DNA of 64,000 bases from CAWCTD01 sp963798455 (GTDB lineage: Bacteria > Acidobacteriota > Terriglobia > Bryobacterales > Bryobacteraceae). Both the position numbers and the translations under genes were made by a program. The notes below the pieces were generated by a model that was not told the DNA's origin, searched no databases, and was given only the letters and a program-made list of their open reading frames with translations. Numbering within the stretch: position 1 is the first letter of the stretch; every line of letters begins with the position of its first letter. The stretch spans positions 2,728,001-2,792,000 of the forward strand of contig CAWCTD010000003.1 of NCBI GenBank assembly GCA_963798455.1, given 5' to 3'. This document shows, in pieces, positions 17,712 through 26,028 of the stretch.

Positions 17712-18101
17712 GTGAGATCGAGATTGGCGTTGTACACGATTGCACTGCTGATGACTTGCGTCGTCGCAGGTTCCGCTGCCGACGTGACCGGGAAGTGGGT
17801 GGCCCAGGTTCCCGGGCGCAACGGGACACAGGAAATGACCTTCAACCTCAAGGCAGAGGGCGGAAAGCTTACCGGCTCGGTGGTTACCGGGCAGCGCGAG
17901 CAAGCCATCAGCGAAGGCCAGATCAGCGGCGATAACGTCTCATTCGTGGTGGTCCAGAGCCGCGGTGGGACGGAGACGAAAACTATCTACAAAGGCTCGG
18001 TTTCGGGCACTGAGATGAAACTGACCCGCAGCCGCGAAGGTGGCGGCGGTGGCGGTGGCCGTGGCGGCCCCACGGAGATCGTTGCCAAGAAGGCCGGTTA
18101 A
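17712..18101 (+). CDS. Small exported protein, paralog 2 of 3
   Basis: A 129-residue paralog of the preceding gene. It has a signal peptide (residues 1-21), then VTGKWVAQVPGRNGTQEMTF, LTGSV, QAISEGQISGDNVSFVVV, KGSVSGTEMKLTR, a Gly-rich GGGGGGGRGG tract and the end TEIVAKKAG. The GTG at 17712 has a GGAGGA site 7 bases upstream and aligns with the GTG starts of its paralogs, so I prefer it to the earlier in-frame ATG. It is 98 bases from paralog 1 with its own ribosome site, and is followed by a GC-rich hairpin. Confidence 0.73.
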   Translation: MRSRLALYTIALLMTCVVAGSAADVTGKWVAQVPGRNGTQEMTFNLKAEGGKLTGSVVTGQREQAISEGQISGDNVSFVVVQSRGGTETKTIYKGSVSGTEMKLTRSREGGGGGGGRGGPTEIVAKKAG

Positions 18102-18118
18102 CCGTTTGATTCCAAAGC

Positions 18119-18141
18119 AGGGCCGGCAGCACGCCGGCCCT
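18119..18141. terminator. Hairpin after the second small exported gene
   Basis: Arms GGGCCGGC and GCCGGCCC flank the loop AGCAC, 18 bases after the stop of paralog 2. The stem is strong but no T-run follows, so termination would be atypical. Confidence 0.45.
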
Positions 18142-18257
18142 GCCTCTACCCCTCCATTCCGGAGCTCAGGCTCCGGTTCCCATGTACGACCTGTAATTTC
18201 CGTCCTACCTTTGTCGTCTTGTCATCCAGCAGGTTTCAACCTTTAGGAGGAATGTCT

Positions 18258-18653
18258 GTGAGAACTGTTGTAGTTACGACGATGGCGCTGTTGCTGGTTT
18301 GCGCGTTCACGGCGGCGGCGGCTGATATCAGTGGCAAATGGGTAGCCCAGATCCCAGGGCGGGGAGGTAACACCCAGGAAACGACCTTCACATTCAAAGT
18401 GGACGGAGCGAACTTGACTGGCACGGTGACCAACCCGCGAGGCGACCAGGAGATCACCGAAGGAAAGGTCAGTGGTGAGGACGTCTCCTTCGTGGTCGTG
18501 AGGAAGTTTCAGGACATGGAGATGAAGTCGCTTTACAAGGGCAAGGTCTCCGGGAATGAAATTAAGTTCACTATGGAGATGCAGGGCGGCAGGGGCGGTG
18601 GTGGCGGCCAGAGGCCTCCCACGGAGTTCACGGCGAAGAAGGCCGGCTCTTAG
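18258..18653 (+). CDS. Small exported protein, paralog 3 of 3
   Basis: A 131-residue paralog. It has a signal peptide (about residues 1-22), then ISGKWVAQIPGRGGNTQETTF, TFKVDGANLTGTV, QEITEGKVSGEDVSFVVV, KGKVSGNEIKFTMEM, a shorter Gly-rich tract and the end TEFTAKKAGS. Two starts are possible: ATG at 18252 sits only two bases from AGGAGG, whereas GTG at 18258 is 8 bases away and matches the GTG-Arg-x start of the other two, so I chose GTG. The three genes probably arose by tandem duplication. Confidence 0.73.
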   Translation: MRTVVVTTMALLLVCAFTAAAADISGKWVAQIPGRGGNTQETTFTFKVDGANLTGTVTNPRGDQEITEGKVSGEDVSFVVVRKFQDMEMKSLYKGKVSGNEIKFTMEMQGGRGGGGGQRPPTEFTAKKAGS

Positions 18654-18709
18654 TCGTCTCAAGGCGGGCGCCCAGGCCCTTGGGAGGCGTGCTGGGGCCG
18701 GGCGCCTTG

Positions 18710-19966
18710 CTACTGGAAACTTAGAGATATCTGGCGAAGCCACAGCGCCGCTTCCATTCGGGTGGTACCCTCCGCGCGGCGATACTCTAGGACGAGGCGC
18801 ACGCCAGCGATGCCCGCGGGAGCCGTGAAAACCAGAGCGTCTTGCCGCCAGGACTCTTCCGTGGACGAGAGAGGAGCCATCGAGATCTCCTTCCCGCTGG
18901 CGAGGTCGGCTACGTACCATCTGAGTCCCGAGGCGGCAGGCACCCCTGAGGTCCTGGAGAAGTAGGCCAAACGGTAAGCGCGTCCGGGCTCAACCGGCAG
19001 GACTTGCGCGAGAAGCTCGCAGTGCTCGGGTTGGCTGCCCGAGAAGGAGATCCTCAGCGCGGGCGGAGAGATCATGCGGACGACGTTGACTCCCGGGGCC
19101 GGCTGAACTCTCCAATCGAATCCCGCATCTTGCGGGGACATCGCGAAGTCCCCGTTTGTCAGGGCGCGGCCCTGCTCGGGTTCGAGAGTCCGATAAGGCA
19201 GCAGACCTCGCCTGCACAGCGCGTTCCAGCAGCGCACGGCGCTGCCCATCCGTCCGGCTCCGATCAACTGATCACAATAGTAGAGCAGCAGTGGAAGGTT
19301 CTCCGCCGTGCTCTGGGAGATCAGCCGCTCGCTGACCGGTTCCGCTTCTTCGATTTTCTTTTGGAGGAGCAGGAAGTATAGGTACTGAGCCAGAATCGCG
19401 GGCCGGCCGGGAATGGCGCGGGCCAGTATGATTGCCGGGTCCTGGCTGACTCGCCAGCACAACTGGAACAAGGGCGTCTGATCGGAGTAGGCCATCTCCG
19501 CCGCCCTCCGCGCCCAGGTCCAGAACCCCTTCTGGTCGGCGTGCCGGAAGTAAAAGTTGGCCAAGGACCAACGCGGTTCGTAGGTGCCGTCCACCCGGTT
19601 GGCCTCCAGAAGACAGCGCTCCGCCCGCCGCGGGTCCCCCTCGATCTCGGCCAGAAGGCCCAATTCGATCCAGCCCTGGGAGTAACGGGGATCCAGTGCC
19701 ACGGCTCGCTCCAGCGCCAACCGGTCACCGGGGTCGTTCTGAAAGTAGGCCGCATTGGCGGGCTCCAGGCGCCGAGCTTCCGCCACGGCCGAAGCGGAAC
19801 CGGCGTGGTACAGACGGTCCGCGTAGCCCAGTCTCAGCGTCCCGTAGGTCGCGACGCCCAGGGCGAGGGCGGCGGAGCCGGCGATCAAAGCGCGCACATG
19901 GTCAAATCGGAAGGGAGCACGCGGTCCCTTAACACCTGAGCTAGGATCCATGCCTCGGCCTGTCAC
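18710..19966 (-). CDS. Membrane-anchored TPR-type protein with C-terminal beta domain
   Basis: A protein of up to 418 residues. One membrane segment (about residues 27-45) is followed by helical tetratricopeptide-like repeats (AEARRLEPANAAYFQND; LERAVALDPRYSQGWIELGLLAEIEGDPRRAERCLLEANRV; further weaker units to about 250). The last ~150 residues (from LTNGDFAMSPQDAGFDWRV) look like a jelly-roll carbohydrate-binding-like domain. Proteins of this build occur with exopolysaccharide/exosortase-type loci in acidobacteria, but no such enzymes are visible here, so the role is open. A second ATG at codon 6 is an alternative start. The gene is divergent from the FecR-like gene at 20076. Confidence 0.65.
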   Translation of the reverse strand: MTGRGMDPSSGVKGPRAPFRFDHVRALIAGSAALALGVATYGTLRLGYADRLYHAGSASAVAEARRLEPANAAYFQNDPGDRLALERAVALDPRYSQGWIELGLLAEIEGDPRRAERCLLEANRVDGTYEPRWSLANFYFRHADQKGFWTWARRAAEMAYSDQTPLFQLCWRVSQDPAIILARAIPGRPAILAQYLYFLLLQKKIEEAEPVSERLISQSTAENLPLLLYYCDQLIGAGRMGSAVRCWNALCRRGLLPYRTLEPEQGRALTNGDFAMSPQDAGFDWRVQPAPGVNVVRMISPPALRISFSGSQPEHCELLAQVLPVEPGRAYRLAYFSRTSGVPAASGLRWYVADLASGKEISMAPLSSTEESWRQDALVFTAPAGIAGVRLVLEYRRAEGTTRMEAALWLRQISLSFQ

Positions 19967-20075
19967 TCCTAGTGTTTATACCTTACCACCTGCTGTTTCC
20001 ACCCAATTTGTCCGATGAAGTTTATGTGTGGCGGGAGTTGCCGCTACACAACAATTTCGATACGGAGGCAATGTC

Positions 20076-20954
20076 GTGGATCGTATATTGGTTCGATCAT
20101 GGATTCTGTTGTTGTTGGCTGGGGCACTGGTTGCCGGTTTCGCCGCTCCCCCTGCAATTGGGACCGCGACCGCGAGAGGAAGTTTCCTGCTGGACAGGTC
20201 CACCGTCCAGGGAAACGCAACGCTTTTTGAAGGCGCCGTGGTCGAGACGGCCGCTACGCCTTCGCTGGTTCGACTTCAGGATGGTGGTCCGCGGATGCAG
20301 TTGGGTTCCACATCCTGGGGCAAGATCTATGGCGACCGCCTGGTCCTGGAGAAGGGAGAGGGGCAACTCGAGGCGGCCCTCCAGTACCGAATCGAGGCGC
20401 GCAGCCTAAGGATCGTGCCGGATTCCACGGCGACGGTCACCCGTGTGGCGCTGCGGGAGCCAGGAAGAGTCACCGTGGCCGCGCTCACAGGCGGTGTCCG
20501 CGTCACCACCGCGGACGGAACCCTGGTGGCGAAACTGGAGCGCGGGACAACCCTCGAGTTCGAGCCCCAGGCCGCTGGGGCGTCGGCTCCGGTGTCGGTG
20601 GCCGGCTGCCTGGCGGCTTTAGACGGCCGCTTCCTCCTCAATGACGACACAGCCAGCGTGAGCTTCGAGCTCCAAGGAGAGGATCTGGCTCGGTACACCG
20701 GCCAGCACGTGGCCGTTTCGGCCATCGTGCTGAAAGAGGTCAGGCCCCGTGGAGGGGCAGTGCAGGTCATCCAGGTCACGCAGATCAGGCGCTTGGCTGG
20801 GGCATGCCCGGTTGCAGCGGCCTCCCCGTCCAAGGCGAAGGGCCGGCTCAGCGGGACTACCAAGGCAGTCATCGCTGGCGTAGCCATCGCCGCGGTAGCT
20901 GGTGGCACGGCCATTGGCTTGACCGGAAACGACAAGCCATCGATCAGCCGTTGA
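20076..20954 (+). CDS. Exported FecR-like protein with C-terminal membrane segment
   Basis: A 292-residue protein starting at GTG with GGAGG 7 bases upstream. A signal peptide (VRSWILLLLAGALVAGFAAP) precedes a FecR-like beta domain: FLLDRSTVQGNATLFEGAVVE, MQLGSTSWGKIYGDRLVLEKGEGQL, then VTVAALTGGVRVTTADGTLVAKLERGTTLEF. A Cys-containing middle region follows, then a C-terminal hydrophobic segment (KAVIAGVAIAAVAGGTAIGL, about residues 263-282). FecR domains are periplasmic sensing or structural modules. Without a sigma factor or TonB receptor next to it, classic iron signalling is unlikely. A strong hairpin follows the stop. Confidence 0.65.
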   Translation: MDRILVRSWILLLLAGALVAGFAAPPAIGTATARGSFLLDRSTVQGNATLFEGAVVETAATPSLVRLQDGGPRMQLGSTSWGKIYGDRLVLEKGEGQLEAALQYRIEARSLRIVPDSTATVTRVALREPGRVTVAALTGGVRVTTADGTLVAKLERGTTLEFEPQAAGASAPVSVAGCLAALDGRFLLNDDTASVSFELQGEDLARYTGQHVAVSAIVLKEVRPRGGAVQVIQVTQIRRLAGACPVAAASPSKAKGRLSGTTKAVIAGVAIAAVAGGTAIGLTGNDKPSISR

Positions 20955-20985
20955 GTTCTACCACTGCCGGCGGTTCCCCCTCGGA

Positions 20986-21011
20986 CCAGCCCCGGCTCAA
21001 GCCGGGGCTGG
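20986..21011 (+). terminator. Rho-independent-type terminator after the FecR-like gene
   Basis: Eleven-base perfect arms (CCAGCCCCGGC / GCCGGGGCTGG) flank a TCAA loop, about 30 bases after the stop, followed by the T-rich CGCCTTCTTGTGT. Confidence 0.65.
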
Positions 21012-21072
21012 CGCCTTCTTGTGTCCTCCCCCTCGGTCCTCCTGCTCGGCAAGTATCGTACCAGCCGCATAT

Positions 21073-21080
21073 GGTATACT
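21073..21080 (+). promoter_or_regulatory. Possible extended -10 upstream of the lysozyme-like gene
   Basis: TGGTATACT-type extended -10 (TATACT at 21075-21080), about 120 bases before the ATG at 21204. No clear -35. The long leader would contain nothing recognisable. Confidence 0.3.
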
Positions 21081-21203
21081 TTCTTTCATCCGGACCGCCT
21101 GTGACGCTGGGTCAGGCGGATTTGCTTTGACCGCTCGGTCATAGTCACAACAACTGGTATCGTTCGCCGGACAGTTCCCTGGACAGGAGGGCCTTCAAAA
21201 GTA

Positions 21204-21692
21204 ATGAGAACCGCCCTGAAATGTATGATCATACTTGCCGGCCTGCTGGCTGCGGGCTGGGCTACAAGCACCAAAAGAGAGGCTCTTCCGGCGGCCTACC
21301 GGAATGATCCCAGGCTCTCTAAACTAAAGCATTTCTTCAAGGAGATGAACTCGCCTGCCTACTTCGTCGCGGAGGAGTTCCTGAGTGCGTCGGATCGCAA
21401 TGGGCTGGACTGGCGGCTGCTGCCGAGTGTGTCTGTCCTGGAATCCGGCGGCGGGAGGGAGTGCACCAACAACAACATCCTTGGGTGGGATTCGTGCCGA
21501 CGGAAATTCCCTTCCATCAGGGCCGGCATTCAACATGTCGCCGCTCGGCTGGCAAAGTCCAAGCTATATAAAAACAAGAGCTTAGATGAGATTCTCGCCA
21601 CCTACAACCCACACTCTGGCTACCCGCACAGGGTCAAGTTGCTGATGACGCGCCTAGGTTCAGGCCCATCCCCCCGCTCCACGCTGCCGTAG
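21204..21692 (+). CDS. Exported lysozyme-like peptidoglycan hydrolase
   Basis: A 162-residue protein with a signal peptide (residues 1-20) and a glucosaminidase/lytic-transglycosylase-like domain. LLPSVSVLESGGGRE supplies the candidate catalytic Glu; it is followed by the family-typical NNNILGWDSCRRKFPSIRAGIQHVAARL and the closing LATYNPHSGYPHRV. Such domains cleave the glycan strand of peptidoglycan. AGGAGG is 13 bases before the ATG, rather far, but no closer in-frame start exists. The gene stands alone between terminator-bounded regions. Confidence 0.7.
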   Translation: MRTALKCMIILAGLLAAGWATSTKREALPAAYRNDPRLSKLKHFFKEMNSPAYFVAEEFLSASDRNGLDWRLLPSVSVLESGGGRECTNNNILGWDSCRRKFPSIRAGIQHVAARLAKSKLYKNKSLDEILATYNPHSGYPHRVKLLMTRLGSGPSPRSTLP

Positions 21693-21721
21693 CCCCCGCT
21701 CAGGACGCAGCCTTCGCGGAA

Positions 21722-21868
21722 CTAGTGAATCATTCGCACGCCGAGAAACAGCCCGGCAAAGATCACGACCGACAGAACGACAATCGCCACAACCTCAAAC
21801 AGGCGTTCTTTTGTGGTCTTCTCTGCCTTGGCGTCGTGTTTCATTTGGTCGTCCAGGCTCTCAAACAT
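21722..21868 (-). CDS. 48-aa single-pass membrane protein
   Basis: A small gene on the minus strand. The ATG at 21868 has GGAGG about 9 bases upstream. The product begins MFESLDDQMKHDAKAEKTTK, continues RERLFEV-like and ends in one clean membrane segment (about residues 27-44, VAIVVLSVVIFAGLFLGV) and VRMIH. The charged head plus single helix is coding-like, and the overlapping plus-strand frame has no such structure. It follows the NtrC-type regulator on the same strand after about 120 bases. Function unknown. Confidence 0.6.
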   Translation of the reverse strand: MFESLDDQMKHDAKAEKTTKERLFEVVAIVVLSVVIFAGLFLGVRMIH

Positions 21869-21991
21869 AGCCTCAGGTCCTCCCTCGCCGAAAACTTCCG
21901 CTATGAGACCGTTATGAAACCCGCCACCCCATTGTAGTCCTAGTCCAGGAGAAAATCACCAAGAATCGAACGCCCCGAAGACGTCCCGGGA

Positions 21992-23326
21992 TTACGCCTC
22001 GGGCCCCTCCGGTACGTCCGTCTTTTCAAGCTTTCGGTACAGAGTCTTGCGCTCGATCCCGAGGATTCTTGCGGCTCGGCTCTTGTTGCCACCCGTGACC
22101 GACAGGACCTTCCGGATCTGGTCCATCTCCGCATCCGCCAGGGTTTCGGTGGTGTGCTCCCGGGGCTCGGTGGCCAATATCGCCGCGCGAACCGCCGGTT
22201 CGTCGATCCGGCCGTTCGGAGCAAGAATTGTGAGCTTCTCCATCATGTGCTGCAACTGCCGTACATTACCCGGCCAAGTGTAATCCCGCAAAACTCTCAG
22301 GCCCGATTCGGTCAGCCGGGCCTGCTGTTGATACTGTTCGTCGTACTTCCTGACAAAGTAGTAGGCCAGCAGAGTCACGTCGCCGGTTCGCTCCCGCAGG
22401 GGTGGCACATTGATCCGGACGACGTTGATCCGGAACCACAGATCCTCCCTGAACTTGTCCTCCTCGGCCATCTTCTGCAGGTTGCGGTTGGTGGCCGCGA
22501 TCACCCTCACGTCCACCTGCTTGGAGCGGGCCGAACCCAAAGGCCGGACCTCGTGCTCTTGCAGGAAGCGGAGCAGTTTGAGCTGGAAGTTCAGTTCAAT
22601 GTCCCCGATCTCGTCCAGAAAGACCGTGCCGCGGTTGGCAGCCTCGAGGATTCCCATGCGGTCCCGATCGGCCCCGGTGTAGGCGCCCCGCAAGGCGCCA
22701 AACAGTTCGCTTTCAAGCAGCGACGGGGCGATGGAGGCGCAATCCACCGGCAAAAACGGATGGGACGCCCGTGGGCTGTTGCGGTGGATCATGCGGGCGA
22801 CCAGTTCCTTGCCGGTCCCCGTCGCTCCCTCGATCAGAACGGTCGCGTCGGTCGGAGCCACCCGCGAGACGACCTTATAGATCTCCACCATTTGCGGGGA
22901 ACTGCCGATCATCTCGGACTCGGGCAGGTCCTCGATGTCGGTCTCCTCCTCGAGATCCTCCGGACGCAAGCTCTGCTCGGCGCGTTTGATCGCCGCCAGC
23001 AAGCTGTCGAGGTCGAAAGGCTTGGCGATGTAGTCAAACGCGCCGCCTTTGGTGGCCGCCATCACCGTCTCCATCGTCCCGCGGGCGGTCATGAGAATGA
23101 CACGGCACTCGGGGTTCCTGGCGCGGGCAGCGGCCAGCACCTCCAGCCCTGTGCGTTCGTCCAGGTAGATGTCCGTCAGCACAATGGGGTAACCCGACTG
23201 GTCCAGGCGCTGGATCGCCTCTCGAGTCGAGGACACCGCGTCCACCTGGTAGCCTTCCAGTTCCAGGAAGGTCGCGACCGTGGTTCTCACCCCTGCGTCG
23301 TCTTCCACAACCAGCAGCCGTTGCAT
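21992..23326 (-). CDS. Sigma-54-dependent response regulator (NtrC/AtoC type)
   Basis: A 444-residue regulator: receiver domain with phospho-acceptor Asp52 (VLTDIYLDERTG), AAA+ domain with Walker A GATGTGKE (167-174) and the sigma-54 contact loop GAYTGA (214-219, Tyr in place of the usual Phe), then a Fis-type HTH at the C-terminus (GGNKSRAARILGIERKTLYRKLEK). It should activate sigma-54 promoters when phosphorylated by the kinase encoded immediately upstream (3-base gap, same operon). No sigma-54 promoter was recognised in the window, so its targets are unknown. Confidence 0.93.
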   Translation of the reverse strand: MQRLLVVEDDAGVRTTVATFLELEGYQVDAVSSTREAIQRLDQSGYPIVLTDIYLDERTGLEVLAAARARNPECRVILMTARGTMETVMAATKGGAFDYIAKPFDLDSLLAAIKRAEQSLRPEDLEEETDIEDLPESEMIGSSPQMVEIYKVVSRVAPTDATVLIEGATGTGKELVARMIHRNSPRASHPFLPVDCASIAPSLLESELFGALRGAYTGADRDRMGILEAANRGTVFLDEIGDIELNFQLKLLRFLQEHEVRPLGSARSKQVDVRVIAATNRNLQKMAEEDKFREDLWFRINVVRINVPPLRERTGDVTLLAYYFVRKYDEQYQQQARLTESGLRVLRDYTWPGNVRQLQHMMEKLTILAPNGRIDEPAVRAAILATEPREHTTETLADAEMDQIRKVLSVTGGNKSRAARILGIERKTLYRKLEKTDVPEGPEA

Positions 23327-23329
23327 CTT

Positions 23330-25249
23330 CTATGTCTCACCCGCACCGGCGGAAACCGCGGCCGGAAATACCAGGGTAAAACAGGATCCCTTCCCGGGTG
23401 CGCTTTCCACCTCGATCCTGCCCCCATGATGACTCACAATCTGCTCCACGATCGAAAGTCCTATGCCAGTGCCCGCTTCGCCCGATGCGATGGCTCGCTT
23501 CGTGCGATAGAACTTCCTGAAGACCTCCCGGACCTCCTTCCTGTCCATTCCCAGGCCTTGGTCGCGGACAGAGAGCCGAAAGCTCCCGTTTTCCCGGCGC
23601 CCGGCGACGATGACCTCGGTCTGGGCGGGCGAATACTTGATCGCGTTGGTGAGCACGTTGTAGAAGGCGTACTCGAGCAGTTCACGATCTCCCATCAGAG
23701 TGACGTCCTCGACGGGCTCGCGCTGCAGGCGTATCTGCTTCCGGTCGGCCAAGGGCTGTGCCCGCGCCACACAGGCATTCACCACCTCGGGCGCGGGCAC
23801 CGGCTCCCGCTTCAGCTCCATCTCGCCGGCCGAGAGCCTTTCCACGTTCAGGAAAGTCTCAATCATGCGCGCCAGCCGCCGGGATTCCGTGTGGATAAGG
23901 CCGGCGATCTGCTTCCGCTTGTCCTCGCTCAGGGTGTAGCGAGTCATCAGCTCGCTGGAGCCCTGAATGGCGGTGAGAGGCGTCCGCATTTCGTGCGTCA
24001 CGAATTGCACTGCCTGCTGGTACCGCGTCTTCTCGGCCTCAGCCCGCCGCAGTTGACGCCGCGCGACGAAGTGCTGATAGCTTGCCGCGCAGGCAATGGA
24101 GAGCCAGGCCGCGGCCGCCGGCGCCGTGGCGGGAAACACGATATCGCGGCTGAACAAGGCGTAGGGCAAGACCAAGGCGGCAGCCAGGAGCAGGCCTCCT
24201 ATCGTGTAGGCGGTCCAGCCCGCGAAAAGCCCGAACGCAAGGCCGCCTAGCACGACCAGGAGAGCGCAAACTCCGACCACTTCAAGATTGCCCGCCGCGA
24301 CGGCGAACCGGCCCTGCGCCAGTGTCTCGAATGCGTTGGCGTGGATCTCAGCGCCCGGCATGGGCCGCTCCGAGTTGTACGGGGTCAATAGCCTGTCCCT
24401 GGCGGCCGACTGGGCCGTCACCCCGATGAAAACCACCTTATCGCGAAACATCTCCGCGGCCCGGGGATTCTGCCGAAGCTGAAGCAGCGAGAGACGCGGA
24501 ATCGCCGTCGAACCGTCAGAACCGCCGGGCAGCCTGCGCACATAGACGGCGCGAGCGTCAGCCCGGCCCGCGGGAATTACGACGCCGCCCACCTGAAGGT
24601 CGGAAGGCGATTCGACAACGTCCTTGATGCCCCGGCTCAACCGGTAGGCTTCCAGGGCCAGCGCCCAGCGCCTCTGATGCCCCGCCACTTTTTCCAGAGG
24701 AACCTGCCGGTTCACGCCGTCCTCCTGGGCGGCGTGAACATGCCCGACGGCGGCGGCCCATCTCGCGAACCGCGGCACGGGGTCCTGCCACGCTTCTCCG
24801 CGCGGCATCATCTCGGAAGCGAGCACCAGGTTCCTGGTCCGGCTCATGGCGGCCTCGAGCCGGTCGTCGTCAGCGCGATCGCGAGCCGGTTCGGCCAGTG
24901 TGAGATCGACGACGACCACCTTGGGGGAGACTGGGGCGAGCCGCTCCAGGGCATCGGCCAGCATCGCGCGCAGGCCGCCGATGCCGCCAAGCTTCAAGAA
25001 GGACGATTCATCGATCTCAAGCAGCGCGGATTCAGGCTTCCAGGGGGCCGGGCTGTGCAGGCGGAACATCCAGTCGTACGCGTCGTCGTCGATCCGTTTG
25101 CCGAGGGATGTGTACCCCGCGACCATGGCGGCTAGAAACGACACCACCAGCGCCAGGATGTAACCGCTCAAACGCACCACCCTTGGACGCGCCAGCATCA
25201 GTTCGAGTATAGCGGAAGCCTGACGCGCGACATTCATGTATACTTGCAT
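23330..25249 (-). CDS. CHASE2-domain sensor histidine kinase
   Basis: A 639-residue membrane kinase partnered with the NtrC-type regulator. An N-terminal membrane helix (about residues 25-50) leads to an extracytoplasmic CHASE2 domain (RIDDDAYDWMFRLHSP, then ESALLEIDESSFLKLGGIGG, and the ending FRDKVVFIGVTAQSAARDRLLTPY). Two or three further membrane helices follow (about 325-385). The H-box is FVTHEMRTPLTAIQ with His419, followed by N (YNVLTNAIKYSP), G1 (DQGLGMD), F and G2 (GTGIGLSIV) boxes. CHASE2 ligands are generally unknown. ATG 25249 is chosen; an ATG four codons later and a TTG at 25279 are alternatives. Confidence 0.9.
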   Translation of the reverse strand: MQVYMNVARQASAILELMLARPRVVRLSGYILALVVSFLAAMVAGYTSLGKRIDDDAYDWMFRLHSPAPWKPESALLEIDESSFLKLGGIGGLRAMLADALERLAPVSPKVVVVDLTLAEPARDRADDDRLEAAMSRTRNLVLASEMMPRGEAWQDPVPRFARWAAAVGHVHAAQEDGVNRQVPLEKVAGHQRRWALALEAYRLSRGIKDVVESPSDLQVGGVVIPAGRADARAVYVRRLPGGSDGSTAIPRLSLLQLRQNPRAAEMFRDKVVFIGVTAQSAARDRLLTPYNSERPMPGAEIHANAFETLAQGRFAVAAGNLEVVGVCALLVVLGGLAFGLFAGWTAYTIGGLLLAAALVLPYALFSRDIVFPATAPAAAAWLSIACAASYQHFVARRQLRRAEAEKTRYQQAVQFVTHEMRTPLTAIQGSSELMTRYTLSEDKRKQIAGLIHTESRRLARMIETFLNVERLSAGEMELKREPVPAPEVVNACVARAQPLADRKQIRLQREPVEDVTLMGDRELLEYAFYNVLTNAIKYSPAQTEVIVAGRRENGSFRLSVRDQGLGMDRKEVREVFRKFYRTKRAIASGEAGTGIGLSIVEQIVSHHGGRIEVESAPGKGSCFTLVFPAAVSAGAGET

Positions 25250-25346
25250 GGATGCGGGACTCGTAAGTGGAGGCCCCAAAAGGGATTAAGAAACCTCAAA
25301 TGATCCGCCGACAGGCGTGACCTTTAGGAAGGAAGAGAGAACCACC

Positions 25347-25904
25347 ATGCGATCTGTGAGGAAGTCTTGCTTTTTGCTTTTGTTGCTGGCGCTCAACGTC
25401 ACGTTTTTGCTTGCCCAGCAGAAGTCGCTGCGCGAGCCGGACGTTGTTTTTGTGCCCACGCCACAGGAAGTTGTAGATCAGATGTTGAAGCTCGGAAACG
25501 TCGGGAAGGGCGACGTGCTGTACGACCTCGGCTGTGGCGACGGGCGCACGGTGATCAGCGCCGCCAAGCTTGGGGCCCGCGCCATCGGCATCGACATCAA
25601 CCCCGTGAGGATCAAGGAGTCGGAGGACAACGCCGCCAAGCAAGGGATGACGGGGAAGGTGACGTTCCGGCTTGAGGATCTGTTCGAAGCGGACTTCCAT
25701 GACGCGACGGTCGTCACTCTGTACCTCCTGCCATCGCTGAATGTTAAGCTGCGCCCGAAACTTTGGAAACTGAAGCCCGGCACGCGCATCGTCTCCCACG
25801 ACTTTGACATGGGCGACTGGAAGCCCGAAAAGACCGTCGAACTCGACGGCCACACGATCTACTTCTGGACAGTCCCGGCCAAGCCGCCGGTGGTGGCAAA
25901 CTAG
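25347..25904 (+). CDS. Exported class I SAM-dependent methyltransferase-like protein
   Basis: A 185-residue protein with a hydrophobic signal-like N-terminus (CFLLLLLALNVTFLLAQQ, residues 7-24), then a Rossmann methyltransferase core: VLYDLGCGDGRTVISAAKLG (SAM-binding motif I), AIGIDINPVRIKESEDN (motif II acidic residue) and VVTLYLLPSLNVKLRP. Secreted or membrane-tethered methyltransferases of this short type occur widely in soil bacteria, but substrate and compartment are unclear, because SAM is not expected outside the cytoplasm. The hydrophobic stretch may be an anchor. The ATG at 25347 follows a GGAAGGAAGAGA ribosome site; an earlier GTG at 25317 is less likely. Confidence 0.72.
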   Translation: MRSVRKSCFLLLLLALNVTFLLAQQKSLREPDVVFVPTPQEVVDQMLKLGNVGKGDVLYDLGCGDGRTVISAAKLGARAIGIDINPVRIKESEDNAAKQGMTGKVTFRLEDLFEADFHDATVVTLYLLPSLNVKLRPKLWKLKPGTRIVSHDFDMGDWKPEKTVELDGHTIYFWTVPAKPPVVAN

Positions 25905-26028
25905 TACGAGGTAGCAGCGGGGTGCGGCGGCCCGGAGCCCCGCGCAGGCATGGGGTTGGTGCAACCGCGTTCGGGTTCGTACTACGATAGTTGTGCCGGC
26001 TGTTCGCGGGAAAAGCAGGGACGCGAGC

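Noticed and set aside
19967..20075. Sigma-54 promoter (TGGCGGGAGTTGC near 20025)
   Set aside because: The GG and GC are two bases too close for a -24/-12 element.
21725..21937. Plus-strand 70-codon frame
   Set aside because: The minus strand of the same stretch has a ribosome site, charged head and membrane helix, which is more gene-like.
22154..24250. A 698-codon plus-strand open frame
   Set aside because: Antisense to the NtrC-type regulator and the CHASE2 kinase; no domain features.
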